Below are positions 1-5,233 of a stretch of DNA of 5,233 bases, piece by piece (position 1 is the stretch's first letter; every line of letters starts with the position of its first letter). Origin of the DNA: an uncultured Bacteroides sp. (GTDB taxonomy: Bacteria; Bacteroidota; Bacteroidia; Bacteroidales; Bacteroidaceae); contig USSR01000509.1 of NCBI GenBank assembly GCA_900557355.1, positions 1-5,233 of the forward strand, in the 5' to 3' direction. The translations under genes and the position numbers were made by a program. Below the pieces are notes generated by a model. It worked only from the letters and a program-made list of their open reading frames with translations. It was not told where the DNA came from and ran no database searches.

Positions 1-300
1 GTCGTGGAAGTATTCGTTTTCATCTACTTCTTCTATGACTACTATTTTGCCATCGGCAGGTGCCACCACAATCTTTTCGGTGTCTTCCTGGCCAAATAGG
101 CGGATAGGGCATCGGAAGAAATTCACCAGCATTCCATACAGGACGATACTGACCACAGCTACGATATAGAACGGTAATTTGCATTCCAGCCCAAAATAAA
201 GTGCTGAATTGACAACCAATAGCAATAGTAAGCTACCGGCCAGTGTGTGTGTCCCTTCGCGGTGAATTCGTATCTTTTTTAGCTTTTTTAGTCGACTCAT
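1..300 (-). CDS. psd: Phosphatidylserine decarboxylase, N-terminal part (cut by window edge)
   Basis: This is the first 100 codons of a membrane-linked decarboxylase that converts phosphatidylserine to phosphatidylethanolamine. The reading frame starts at the ATG at 300-298 and stays open to base 1. A basic start ([16 protein letters not shown]) is followed by two hydrophobic segments, about residues 20-37 and 42-62, then FFRCPIR and the family motif [12 protein letters not shown] at 80-91. The Asp of that motif (D83) probably corresponds to the catalytic Asp of the family. The arrangement fits the short form found in Bacteroidota and archaea, usually a little over 200 residues, so just under half the protein is present. 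The self-cleavage serine that forms the pyruvoyl cofactor lies outside the window and cannot be checked. No Shine-Dalgarno sequence precedes the ATG, as is usual in Bacteroidota. It is divergent from dnaE. The family call is firm; completeness is unknown. Confidence 0.9.
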   Translation of the reverse strand, partial: MSRLKKLKKIRIHREGTHTLAGSLLLLLVVNSALYFGLECKLPFYIVAVVSIVLYGMLVNFFRCPIRLFGQEDTEKIVVAPADGKIVVIEEVDENEYFHD

Positions 301-336
301 CTAAGTTGTTTTATTCTCTTGAATACAAATTATCGG

Positions 337-368
337 CAAAAATAGGCTTATTTTGAAAATCTAACAAG
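337..368 (-). promoter_or_regulatory. Predicted Bacteroidota-type promoter for psd
   Basis: On the minus strand a perfect TAnnTTTG element (TATTTTTG, 344 down to 337) is preceded by CTTG (368 down to 365), a three-of-four match to the -33 element TTTG, with a 20-base gap. This is the layout known for the primary sigma factor of Bacteroides. Transcription would start near base 330, giving a leader of roughly 30 bases before psd. The call rests only on motif and spacing. Confidence 0.6.
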
Positions 369-387
369 CATTTGGAGGGAGAAATGC
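368..387. repeat. Inverted repeat between the divergent psd and dnaE promoters
   Basis: GCATTT (368-373) and AAATGC (382-387) form perfect 6-base arms around the 8-base purine-rich centre GGAGGGAG. The repeat touches the -33 element of the predicted psd promoter and lies about 29 bases upstream of the dnaE -33 element. It could be an operator for either gene or a chance dyad. No known regulator site is recognised. Confidence 0.4.
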
Positions 388-415
388 ATCTGTTGATAAC
401 TTTTAGGGAAATATT

Positions 416-446
416 TTTGTTAGGTCTTATATAGGTTGTACTTTTA
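416..446 (+). promoter_or_regulatory. Predicted Bacteroidota-type promoter for dnaE
   Basis: TTTG at 416-419 matches the -33 element exactly. TACTTTTA at 439-446 matches TAnnTTTG at every specified base but the last. The gap is 19 bases, within the usual Bacteroides range. Transcription would start around 452-455, leaving a leader of only about 20 bases that contains the ribosome binding site of dnaE. Confidence 0.6.
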
Positions 447-458
447 TGCTCTTAATTG

Positions 459-465
459 AAAGGAG
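459..465 (+). promoter_or_regulatory. Strong Shine-Dalgarno sequence for dnaE
   Basis: AAAGGAG lies 6 bases before the ATG at 472. This is near-ideal complementarity to the 16S rRNA tail, and it supports the chosen dnaE start. It stands out because the other three genes here have AT-rich leaders without such a sequence, which is the norm in Bacteroidota. Confidence 0.75.
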
Positions 466-471
466 ATATTT

Positions 472-3400
472 ATGCAGGATTTTGTTCATTTGCACGTTCA
501 TACCCAGTATTCCTTACTCGATGGTCAGGCCAGCGTAAGTGCGTTGGTGGACAAGGCTATGAAAGATGGAATGAAGGGAATAGCCGTGACTGATCACGGG
601 AATATGTTCGGCATTAAGGAATTCACTAACTACGTTAACAAAAAGAATAGCGGACCGAAGGGGGAGATCAAAGATCTTAAAAAACGGATGGCTGGTATTG
701 AAAGCGGCGAGATTGCTTGCGATGATAAGGAAGCGGAACTTGCTGACTGTCGTGCGAAGATTGCGGAAGCTGAAAATAAGCTGTTTAAACCAATCATTGG
801 TTGTGAGATGTATGTGGCTCGCCGTACTATGGATAAAAAAGAAGGTAAACCTGACCAAAGCGGTTGGCACTTAATTGTATTGGCGAAAAATGAGAAAGGC
901 TATCATAATCTGATTAAGCTGGTATCCAGGGCTTGGACCAAAGGTTATTATATGCGTCCGCGTACCGACCGTAATGAGTTGGAGAAGTATCACGAAGGTT
1001 TGATTGTATGTTCGGCTTGTATTGGTGGTGAAGTGCCTAAGAAGATTATCAATGACCAGTTGGAAGATGCGGAAGAAACCATACGCTGGTATAAAAATCT
1101 TTTCGGTGAAGATTATTATCTGGAATTACAACGGCATCGGGCTACTATACCGCGTGCCAACCATGAAGCTTATCCGTTGCAGCAGAAGGCGAATGCCAAA
1201 TTAATAGAGTTTGCAAAAAAATATAATATTAAACTCATTTGTTCCAATGACGTTCATTTCGTGAATGAGGAACATGCTGAGGCGCATGACCGGCTGATTT
1301 GTTTGAGTACCGGTAAAGATCTGGATGATCCGAATCGTATGCTTTATACCAAGCAGGAATGGATGAAGACGAAGGCAGAGATGAACGAGCTCTTTGCTGA
1401 TGTTCCTGAGGCTTTGTCCAATACTCTTGAAATTCTGGATAAAGTAGAATACTATTCCATTGACCATGCACCTATCATGCCTACTTTTGCTATTCCCGAA
1501 GACTTTGGAACAGAAGAAGGGTATCGGCAGAAATATACCGAGAAGGACTTATTTGATGAATTCACTCAGGATGAAAATGGTAATGTGGTGTTGAGTGAGG
1601 AGGATGCCAAAGCGAAAATCAAACGTCTGGGCGGATATGAAAAATTATATCGTATCAAACTGGAAGCGGATTATCTGGCCAAATTGACTTTTGATGGTGC
1701 TAAGATATTTTATGGAGATCCTTTGTCTGAGGAAGTGATGGAGCGTTTGAAGTTTGAACTTCATATTATGAAGACAATGGGTTTTCCGGGATACTTCCTC
1801 ATTGTACAGGACTTCATTGCTGCCGGGCGTAATATGGGAGTTTCGATAGGTCCGGGGCGTGGATCGGCGGCCGGTTCAGCGGTAGCATATTGTTTGCAGA
1901 TTACGAAAATCGACCCCATTAAATATGACTTGCTGTTTGAGCGTTTCCTGAATCCCGACCGTATATCATTGCCTGATATCGATATCGACTTTGATGATGA
2001 CGGACGTGGAGAAGTGCTTCGTTGGGTGACGCAAAAGTATGGTCAGGAAAAAGTGGCACATATCATTACCTATGGTACAATGGCTACCAAACTTGCTATT
2101 AAAGACGTTGCCCGTGTGCAGAAACTTCCTCTTTCTGAGTCTGACCGTCTAGCTAAATTGGTTCCTGATAAAATACCCGATAAGAAGTTGAATCTACGGA
2201 ATGCCATTGATTATGTTCCTGAACTGCAAGCAGCAGAAGCTTCTCCCGATCCTTTGGTGCGTGATACACTGAAATATGCCAAGATGCTGGAAGGCAATGT
2301 GCGTGGTACCGGAGTGCATGCCTGTGGTACGATTATCTGCCGTGATGACATTACTGACTGGGTACCTGTAAGCACTGCCGATGATAAGGAAACGGGTGAG
2401 AAGATGCTTGTTACCCAATATGAAGGTTCGGTCATTGAAGATACAGGTTTGATCAAGATGGACTTCCTGGGATTGAAAACATTATCAATCATCAAGGAGG
2501 CCGTGGAAAATGTGCGCTTGCATCGTGGGCTGGCGTTGAATATAGATAAGGTGCCTATTGACGACCCTGCTACTTATAAATTATATAGTGACGGGCGTAC
2601 TATTGGTACATTCCAGTTTGAATCTGCAGGTATGCAGAAATATTTGCGTGAGTTGCAGCCATCTACTTTCGAAGATTTGATTGCGATGAATGCCCTCTAT
2701 CGTCCGGGACCTATGGATTATATTCCGGACTTTATCGATCGTAAACATGGACGGAAGCCGATTGAGTATGATATTCCTGTCATGGAGAAGTATCTGAAGG
2801 ATACATATGGTATTACGGTATATCAGGAACAGGTGATGCTTTTGTCACGTTTGTTGGCGGACTTTACCCGCGGTGAGTCCGATGCCTTGCGTAAAGCGAT
2901 GGGTAAGAAGCTGCGTGACAAACTGGATCATATGAAACCTAAATTCGTTGAAGGCGGACGCAAGAACGGACATGATCCGAAAGTACTTGAAAAGATTTGG
3001 GGAGACTGGGAGAAGTTTGCATCTTATGCTTTCAATAAATCTCATGCCACTTGCTATTCATGGGTAGCTTATCAGACCGCATATCTGAAAGCGAACTATC
3101 CGGCAGAATATATGGCAGCTGTGATGAGCCGAAGCTTGTCGAACATTACTGACATCACCAAATTGATGGATGAATGTAAATCGATGGGCATCAAGGTTCT
3201 TGGCCCGGATGTGAATGAGAGTAATCTGAAGTTTACTGTTAATCCGGAAGGAAATATCCGTTTCGGCCTTGGTGCAGTGAAAGGTGTGGGTGAAGGTGCC
3301 GTGTTGAATATCATGGAAGAGCGTGCGAAGAATGGCCCTTTCAAAGGTATATTCGACTTTGTGCAACGCGTCAACCTGACAGCTTGTAATAAGAAGAATC

Positions 3401-4266
3401 TGGAATGCTTGGCTTTGGCAGGTGGTTTTGATGAATTCCCGGAATTGAGACGTGAACAATACTTTGCCGTGAATTCCAAAAATGAGGTTTTTCTGGAAAC
3501 TTTGGTACGTTATGGTAACCGTTATCAGGCAGACCAGGCGGCGGCTGCCAACTCGTTGTTTGGTGGAGATAATGTAGTGGACATTGCCACTCCCGAAATA
3601 CCTGAAGCTGAACGCTGGAGTGATCTGGACCGGTTGAATAAAGAACGTGATCTGGTAGGTATTTATCTATCTGCCCATCCGCTGGACGAATATTCCGTAG
3701 TATTGCAGCATGTATGTAATACGCGTATGGCTGAACTGGAGGATAAAACGGCACTTGTCGGACGAGAGATAACGATGGGAGGCATTGTGACTTCTGTGCG
3801 TCGGGGAATCAGTAAAAATGGCAATCCTTATGGCATTGCGAAGATTGAAGACTATTCCGGTTCGGCTGAACTTCCGTTCTTTGGTAATGACTGGGTAACC
3901 TATCAGGGGTATTTGGGTGAACGTACCTTCCTTTTCATTAAGGCTCGTTGCCAACCTAAACAGTGGAAGCAGGATGAGTTGGAAGTTAAGATTACTTCTA
4001 TGGAATTGCTTCCGGATGTGAAAGAGAAACTGATTTCTAAAATTACTATCCTGATACCGCTTTCTGTGTTGAACCAGGCTTTGGTTACGGAGCTTGCTGC
4101 ACTAATGAAAGGGAATCCGGGTACAACGGAACTCTATTTTAAGGTGAGTGATCCTGATAGTAAGACGGTAGTAGACATGATTTCCCGACCTGTGAAGCTT
4201 TCAGTAGGACGTGAGTTAATCTCTTATTTAAATGATCGCCCCGAACTGGAATTCCGGATAAATTAG
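472..4266 (+). CDS. dnaE: DNA polymerase III subunit alpha (replicative polymerase)
   Basis: This is the catalytic subunit of the chromosomal replicase, a C-family polymerase of 1264 residues (E. coli has 1160). The start is fixed by a strong Shine-Dalgarno sequence and by the family N-terminus FVHLHVHTQYSLLDG. Domains in order: PHP domain (about 1-280); polymerase palm, thumb and fingers (about 400-900), with IGPGRGSAAGS at 459-469 and catalytic aspartates D504 and D506 (PDIDIDF) and D664 (KMDFLGL); helix-hairpin-helix (about 929-947); clamp-binding region (SLFGG, 1028-1032); OB fold (about 1096-1175); and a C-terminal domain to 1264. All nine PHP metal-site positions are filled (H8, H10, D17, H42, E112, H133, C183, D260, H262), unlike E. 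coli, so the domain may be an active exonuclease. Relative to E. coli there are two insertions, about 55-103 and about 344-398, both charged and without intein features. The frame is intact. It is divergent from psd, and trxA follows after 66 bases. Confidence 0.98.
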   Translation: MQDFVHLHVHTQYSLLDGQASVSALVDKAMKDGMKGIAVTDHGNMFGIKEFTNYVNKKNSGPKGEIKDLKKRMAGIESGEIACDDKEAELADCRAKIAEAENKLFKPIIGCEMYVARRTMDKKEGKPDQSGWHLIVLAKNEKGYHNLIKLVSRAWTKGYYMRPRTDRNELEKYHEGLIVCSACIGGEVPKKIINDQLEDAEETIRWYKNLFGEDYYLELQRHRATIPRANHEAYPLQQKANAKLIEFAKKYNIKLICSNDVHFVNEEHAEAHDRLICLSTGKDLDDPNRMLYTKQEWMKTKAEMNELFADVPEALSNTLEILDKVEYYSIDHAPIMPTFAIPEDFGTEEGYRQKYTEKDLFDEFTQDENGNVVLSEEDAKAKIKRLGGYEKLYRIKLEADYLAKLTFDGAKIFYGDPLSEEVMERLKFELHIMKTMGFPGYFLIVQDFIAAGRNMGVSIGPGRGSAAGSAVAYCLQITKIDPIKYDLLFERFLNPDRISLPDIDIDFDDDGRGEVLRWVTQKYGQEKVAHIITYGTMATKLAIKDVARVQKLPLSESDRLAKLVPDKIPDKKLNLRNAIDYVPELQAAEASPDPLVRDTLKYAKMLEGNVRGTGVHACGTIICRDDITDWVPVSTADDKETGEKMLVTQYEGSVIEDTGLIKMDFLGLKTLSIIKEAVENVRLHRGLALNIDKVPIDDPATYKLYSDGRTIGTFQFESAGMQKYLRELQPSTFEDLIAMNALYRPGPMDYIPDFIDRKHGRKPIEYDIPVMEKYLKDTYGITVYQEQVMLLSRLLADFTRGESDALRKAMGKKLRDKLDHMKPKFVEGGRKNGHDPKVLEKIWGDWEKFASYAFNKSHATCYSWVAYQTAYLKANYPAEYMAAVMSRSLSNITDITKLMDECKSMGIKVLGPDVNESNLKFTVNPEGNIRFGLGAVKGVGEGAVLNIMEERAKNGPFKGIFDFVQRVNLTACNKKNLECLALAGGFDEFPELRREQYFAVNSKNEVFLETLVRYGNRYQADQAAAANSLFGGDNVVDIATPEIPEAERWSDLDRLNKERDLVGIYLSAHPLDEYSVVLQHVCNTRMAELEDKTALVGREITMGGIVTSVRRGISKNGNPYGIAKIEDYSGSAELPFFGNDWVTYQGYLGERTFLFIKARCQPKQWKQDELEVKITSMELLPDVKEKLISKITILIPLSVLNQALVTELAALMKGNPGTTELYFKVSDPDSKTVVDMISRPVKLSVGRELISYLNDRPELEFRIN

Positions 4267-4267
4267 T

Positions 4268-4275
4268 TATCTTTG
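4268..4275 (+). promoter_or_regulatory. Predicted -7 promoter element for trxA
   Basis: TATCTTTG matches TAnnTTTG at every specified base and begins 2 bases after the dnaE stop codon. A good -33 TTTG is missing: the best at the right distance is ACTG (4245-4248), two of four. Transcription would start near 4282-4285, giving a leader of about 50 bases. This suggests that trxA, with the gene after it, can be transcribed independently of dnaE. No terminator hairpin is seen between the two genes, so read-through is also likely. Confidence 0.55.
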
Positions 4276-4296
4276 CTTCCGTAAATAATTTGACAG

Positions 4297-4328
4297 TAAT
4301 CATTAAACATTAAATAATTAATCATTAA
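4297..4328 (+). repeat. Short direct repeat in the trxA leader
   Basis: TAATCATTAA occurs at 4297-4306 and again, identical, at 4319-4328, a period of 22 bases and about two helix turns. The surrounding leader is nearly all A and T, so chance is a real possibility. An unstructured AT-rich leader is typical of well-translated Bacteroidota genes that lack a Shine-Dalgarno sequence. Confidence 0.4.
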
Positions 4329-4332
4329 CGCA

Positions 4333-4650
4333 ATGGCTTTAGAAATTACAGACAGCAACTATAAGGAAATCCTTGCAGAAGGTAAACCTGTAGTGATTGA
4401 CTTTTGGGCCCCGTGGTGTGGTCCTTGTAAGATGGTAGGTCCTATCATAGAAGAATTGGCAGAAGTGTATGAAGGACAGGTTCTCATCGGTAAGTGTGAT
4501 GTAGATGAGAATGGTGATGTGGCTGCTGAATATGGTATCCGTAACATTCCTACCGTATTGTTCTTTAAAAACGGTGAGTTGGTTGACAAGCAGGTAGGTT
4601 CTGCTGGCAAATCAGCTTTTGATGACAAGATAAAAAAGATGCTCTTATAG
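4333..4650 (+). CDS. trxA: Thioredoxin
   Basis: This is a small cytoplasmic dithiol-disulfide oxidoreductase. It reduces disulfides in target proteins and is itself recharged by thioredoxin reductase. At 105 residues it is a single complete thioredoxin fold with no signal peptide. The active site WCGPC is at 28-32 (C29 and C32), in the standard context VIDFWAPWCGPCK. The buried Asp is D23, the conserved Lys is K54, the cis-proline is P73 in NIPTV, and the late conserved glycines are G81 and G89. There is one extra cysteine, C55, beside K54. The start has no Shine-Dalgarno sequence but gives the usual family N-terminus. It lies 66 bases after dnaE and 44 bases before the acidic gene. Bacteroides are reported to lack glutathione and rely on thioredoxins, so a general housekeeping role is likely. 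Several thioredoxins usually occur per genome, so the symbol follows sequence type only. Confidence 0.97.
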   Translation: MALEITDSNYKEILAEGKPVVIDFWAPWCGPCKMVGPIIEELAEVYEGQVLIGKCDVDENGDVAAEYGIRNIPTVLFFKNGELVDKQVGSAGKSAFDDKIKKMLL

Positions 4651-4656
4651 GAGCAT
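4639..4656 (+). other. Small hairpin across the trxA stop codon
   Basis: ATGCTC (4639-4644) and GAGCAT (4651-4656) pair perfectly around a 6-base loop that contains the stop codon TAG. No T-run follows, so it is not a convincing terminator. A second, weaker stem, TAAGG (4664-4668) with CCTTA (4676-4680), lies in the same 44-base spacer. Together they might protect the trxA message or modulate read-through into the next gene, or they may have no role. Confidence 0.35.
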
Positions 4657-4694
4657 AATATAATAAGGTATTAACCCTTAAAAAACTAACTGTT

Positions 4695-5033
4695 ATGGGA
4701 CTGGAAGACGATTTCTTAAAGGATGATCTCGATGACGAAAAAACCATCGAATACATCAAGAATTATTTGCCGCAGGAGTTAAAAGAGAAGTACTCCGATG
4801 ATGAGCTCTATTATTTTCTCGATTTGATTGACGAGTATTATTCTGAAAGCGGCATCTTGGATGCAAAGCCGGATGAAGATGGATGCATCGAAGTCGACCT
4901 GGGGCAAATCGTAGATTACATCATCAAAGAAGCCCACAAAGATGAGATGGGTGAGTATGATCCGGAAGAAATTCTGTTTGTGGTTCAAGGAGAACTGGAA
5001 TATACGGAATCATTGGATGATGATGAAGAGTAA
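4695..5033 (+). CDS. Small, highly acidic protein of unknown function
   Basis: I do not recognise a named family. The 112-residue product has 40 Asp or Glu (about 36 percent), 8 Lys and no Arg, for an estimated net charge near -32. There is no signal peptide or membrane segment, so it is probably cytoplasmic. Acidic stretches at both ends (residues 4-15 and 108-112) flank a core rich in aromatic residues, with YYFLDLIDEYY at 39-49 and a likely beta-strand ILFVVQGELEY at 93-103; the rest looks helical. A single cysteine (C64) is present. Codon use looks like that of its neighbours, and the product reads as a structured, selected protein, not random sequence. It follows trxA by 44 bases with no visible promoter and is followed by a strong terminator, so it is probably co-transcribed with trxA. 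A nucleic-acid mimic, a protein-binding partner or an acidic chaperone-like protein are all possible, none shown. Confidence 0.85.
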   Translation: MGLEDDFLKDDLDDEKTIEYIKNYLPQELKEKYSDDELYYFLDLIDEYYSESGILDAKPDEDGCIEVDLGQIVDYIIKEAHKDEMGEYDPEEILFVVQGELEYTESLDDDEE

Positions 5034-5056
5034 GAAGTTTCAGTTAAGTAAAAGAG

Positions 5057-5086
5057 AAGTCCGAACAGCTTGTTCGGACTTTTTTT
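5057..5086 (+). terminator. Intrinsic (Rho-independent) terminator
   Basis: AAGTCCGAACA (5057-5067) and TGTTCGGACTT (5071-5081) form a perfect 11-base-pair stem with the 3-base loop GCT. The stem runs into a T-run, 5080-5086, seven in a row. It lies 23 bases after the stop codon of the acidic gene and ends the dnaE-trxA group. On the other strand the stem is followed by a weaker, interrupted T-rich stretch, so any action in that direction would be less efficient. Confidence 0.93.
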
Positions 5087-5101
5087 GTGGAATAATTCCA
5101 C
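5087..5101. repeat. Perfect 15-base palindrome after the terminator
   Basis: GTGGAAT and ATTCCAC form perfect 7-base arms around a single central A (5094). The size and symmetry suit a dimeric DNA-binding protein better than an RNA hairpin. It sits next to a second, related dyad and about 123 bases upstream of the start predicted from the sigma-54-type promoter, a distance common for activator sites of that class. Confidence 0.5.
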
Positions 5102-5107
5102 ACTTGT

Positions 5108-5126
5108 AGAGTGAATTCCCCACTCT
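5108..5126. repeat. Second inverted repeat, related to the first
   Basis: AGAGTG (5108-5113) and CACTCT (5121-5126) are perfect 6-base arms around AATTCCC. The sequence GTGAATTCCCCAC inside it resembles a shortened copy of the neighbouring palindrome GTGGAATAATTCCAC. The two centres are about 23 bases apart, near two helix turns, so the pair may bind the same regulator in tandem. A dispersed intergenic repeat is the other possibility. Confidence 0.45.
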
Positions 5127-5189
5127 CATAATCCTTTGTTAAAACTTTAATGGTTTGACTATGAATAATAAAGGTATAGCCATCGAACT

Positions 5190-5206
5190 TTGGCACGCCG
5201 GTTGTG
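5190..5206 (+). promoter_or_regulatory. Predicted sigma-54 (RpoN) promoter reading out of the right edge
   Basis: TTGGCACG (5190-5197), four bases, then TTGTG (5202-5206) matches the sigma-54 consensus YTGGCACG-N4-TTGCW. All eight bases of the -24 part fit and the spacing is correct, with 10 bases between GG and the -12 pair. The one flaw is GT where GC is expected at -12. Transcription would start near 5217 and serve a gene beyond the window. Sigma-54 promoters need an AAA+ activator bound upstream; the dyads at 5087-5126 are well placed for that. No TTTG / TAnnTTTG pair with proper spacing is seen in 5087-5233, so this is the only clear promoter candidate there. Confidence 0.6.
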
Positions 5207-5233
5207 TTTTTTATTTATAGGGTTTTTAACATA

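Noticed and set aside
384..434. 16-codon ORF (ATG at 384) behind the purine-rich GGAGGGAG
   Set aside because: It lies upstream of the predicted dnaE transcription start and has no recognisable product. The purine run is better seen as the centre of the inverted repeat.
634..1665. DnaE insertions as possible inteins
   Set aside because: Inteins are common in DnaE proteins, but these insertions are only about 45-55 residues, outside the usual catalytic-core sites, and lack the splice-junction Cys/Ser and His-Asn residues.
3058..3479. Antisense open frames of 127-133 codons within dnaE
   Set aside because: They overlap the conserved polymerase core on the opposite strand, show no recognisable motif, and look like by-products of dnaE codon use. 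The other antisense frames inside dnaE and trxA were dropped for the same reason.
4639..4680. Hairpins between trxA and the acidic gene as a terminator
   Set aside because: The stems are only 5-6 base pairs and no T-run follows. The clear terminator comes after the acidic gene.
5159..5233. Open minus-strand frame of 24 codons entering from the right edge
   Set aside because: Too short to judge, composition unconvincing, and it would run through the sigma-54-type promoter. Chance is more likely than the tail of a convergent gene.
1..5233. Defence system, mobile element, CRISPR array, tRNA or riboswitch
   Set aside because: No transposase, integrase, array-like repeats, cloverleaf or conserved aptamer could be found. 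The gene content is housekeeping throughout.

Overview
The window reads as ordinary chromosomal DNA from a Bacteroidota bacterium, most likely Bacteroides or a close relative. Three things point that way: promoters of the TTTG / TAnnTTTG type instead of -35/-10 boxes, AT-rich leaders without a Shine-Dalgarno sequence in front of most genes, and a long (1264-residue) DnaE-type polymerase with insertions absent from the E. coli protein. Species cannot be fixed from this stretch. No mobile element, CRISPR array, tRNA or rRNA is visible.

Layout. On the minus strand at the left edge lie the first 100 codons of a phosphatidylserine decarboxylase gene (psd, 1-300), cut by the window. A 171-base divergent intergenic region (301-471) holds one promoter for each direction and an inverted repeat between them. 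Then, all on the plus strand, come dnaE (472-4266, replicative DNA polymerase III alpha subunit), trxA (4333-4650, thioredoxin) and a small, extremely acidic, arginine-free protein of unknown function (4695-5033). A strong intrinsic terminator (5057-5086) closes this group. The last 147 bases contain two adjacent related inverted repeats and a good match to a sigma-54 (RpoN) promoter reading out of the right edge, so the next gene, outside the window, may be RpoN-controlled.

How the genes relate. psd makes phosphatidylethanolamine for the membrane, dnaE copies the chromosome, and trxA supplies reducing power for disulfide reduction. They do not form one pathway. trxA has its own -7 promoter element overlapping the dnaE stop codon, so it can be expressed apart from dnaE. 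The acidic gene has no promoter of its own that I can see and probably shares the trxA transcript.

I found no new multi-gene system. The items most worth checking are the sigma-54 promoter with its tandem dyads at the right end, the fully conserved metal-site residues in the DnaE PHP domain (suggesting a built-in exonuclease), and the acidic protein linked to trxA.
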